Shown here: positions 6,417-6,935 of the stretch, piece by piece
How positions within the stretch are numbered: the stretch's first letter is position 1
Layout: each line of letters opens with the position of its first letter
Source: Chloroflexota bacterium
GTDB taxonomy: Bacteria > Chloroflexota > Dormibacteria > CF-121
Direction of reading: 5' to 3'
Assembly: GCA_005880605.1 (NCBI GenBank)
Contig: VBIS01000219.1
Span: 1-6,935, forward strand
DNA length: 6,935 nucleotides
Program-made: the position numbers and the translations under genes
The notes under the pieces: generated by a model
Told to the model about the DNA's origin: nothing
Databases searched by the model: none
Seen by the model: the letters and a program-made list of their open reading frames with translations, nothing else

Positions 6417-6935
6417 ATGCAGGATCTACCCGTTTCGTCGATCGAGGATGTGGAACGGGAGCTGAAGGCGCATCAATATGTGGCCGATCGCAACCTGGCG
6501 ACCACCATCTTTCTCGCCCTGACGCTTGACAAGCCCCTCCTGCTCGAGGGCGAGGCGGGCGTGGGGAAGACGGAAGTGGGCAAGGTGCTGGCCGACATCC
6601 TGAGTACGCGCTTGATCCGCCTGCAGTGTTATGAGGGGATCGACGTCAACAACGCGGTTTACGAGTGGGCCTACGCGAAGCAGATGCTGCACATCCGCTT
6701 GCTGGAATCGTCCGGCGCGAAGCGCGAGGAAACCGAGCGCGAGATCTACAGTCATCAATTCCTGGTCAAACGGCCGCTACTGCAGGCAATCGAGAGCGAC
6801 GGGACGACGGCGCCGGTGCTGTTGATCGACGAGATCGATCGCGCCGACGACGAATTCGAGGCCTTCCTGCTCGAGCTGCTTTCGGATTTCCAGATCTCCA
6901 TTCCCGAGATCGGCACCATCAAGGCCGACAAGCCG
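6417..6935 (+). CDS. coxD: CoxD-like MoxR-family AAA+ ATPase, partial at right edge
   Basis: The frame is open for 173 codons to the window end, with no stop. The product has the MoxR-type AAA+ core: Walker A GEAGVGKT (residues 45-52), Walker B VLLIDEIDRAD (residues 134-144), and a family-typical segment RLIRLQCYEGID between them. In Oligotropha, CoxD is an AAA+ ATPase needed to mature the copper-sulfur-molybdenum site of form I CODH, and MoxR proteins generally act as chaperones with a VWA partner (CoxE). CoxD is about 295 residues there, so roughly 120 residues are expected beyond the edge. Its place right after coxM supports the coxD name over other MoxR proteins. The start at 6417 gives the expected N-terminus (MQDLPVSSIEDVEREL). 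Form II loci with a coxD are common, but what the ATPase does for an enzyme lacking the active-site cysteine is unclear. This copy shows no break. Confidence 0.88.
   Translation, partial: MQDLPVSSIEDVERELKAHQYVADRNLATTIFLALTLDKPLLLEGEAGVGKTEVGKVLADILSTRLIRLQCYEGIDVNNAVYEWAYAKQMLHIRLLESSGAKREETEREIYSHQFLVKRPLLQAIESDGTTAPVLLIDEIDRADDEFEAFLLELLSDFQISIPEIGTIKADKP

Overview
This GC-rich bacterial window (6935 bp, almost all coding on the + strand) holds accessory stress and sulfur genes followed by a molybdenum-hydroxylase operon of the aerobic carbon monoxide dehydrogenase (CODH) type, form II order coxS-coxL-coxM, with a coxD-like MoxR ATPase running off the right edge. Four genes start with no usable Shine-Dalgarno site and have a -10-like hexamer ending 6-7 bases before the ATG, the layout of leaderless transcripts. 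Together with the high GC and the CODH genes, this suggests a soil-type actinobacterium, Chloroflexota or a relative such as Candidatus Dormibacterota. That placement is an inference and is weak.

Layout. Positions 1-113 hold nothing I can assign. A DUF1801 protein gene (114-453) has two single-base frame slips. An intact msrA (503-1114) follows, then an AT-richer intergenic promoter region with repeated GTCAA pentamers. Next come an intact three-domain rhodanese like E. coli YnjE (TTG start at 1257, end 2594) and a 70-residue zinc-ribbon protein (2633-2845). A sigma70-like promoter with a palindrome in its spacer precedes coxS (2935-3438, intact). coxL (3460-5610) is broken twice and coxM (5607-6364) once, each time by loss of roughly 95-110 bases that also shifts the frame. 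A GC-rich hairpin and a leaderless-type start then introduce coxD (6417 to the window end).

How the genes would work together. CoxS carries two [2Fe-2S] clusters, CoxM binds FAD and CoxL binds the molybdenum cofactor; together they make a three-subunit molybdo-hydroxylase. CoxD is known from form I CODH as an AAA+ maturation factor. The YnjE-like sulfurtransferase upstream could supply sulfur for cofactor synthesis, since E. coli YnjE has been linked to that pathway. The CoxL active-site loop is AYRGAGR (form II), not the CO-oxidising form I loop AYxCSFR, so the true substrate is uncertain.

The main anomaly is the set of three similar-sized, out-of-frame internal losses in coxL and coxM, with perfectly conserved coding sequence around them. 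If real, the enzyme is dead: the second loss removes the catalytic glutamate from the reading frame. If not, they are assembly errors. The sequence alone cannot decide. I see no convincing new defence or mobile system here.
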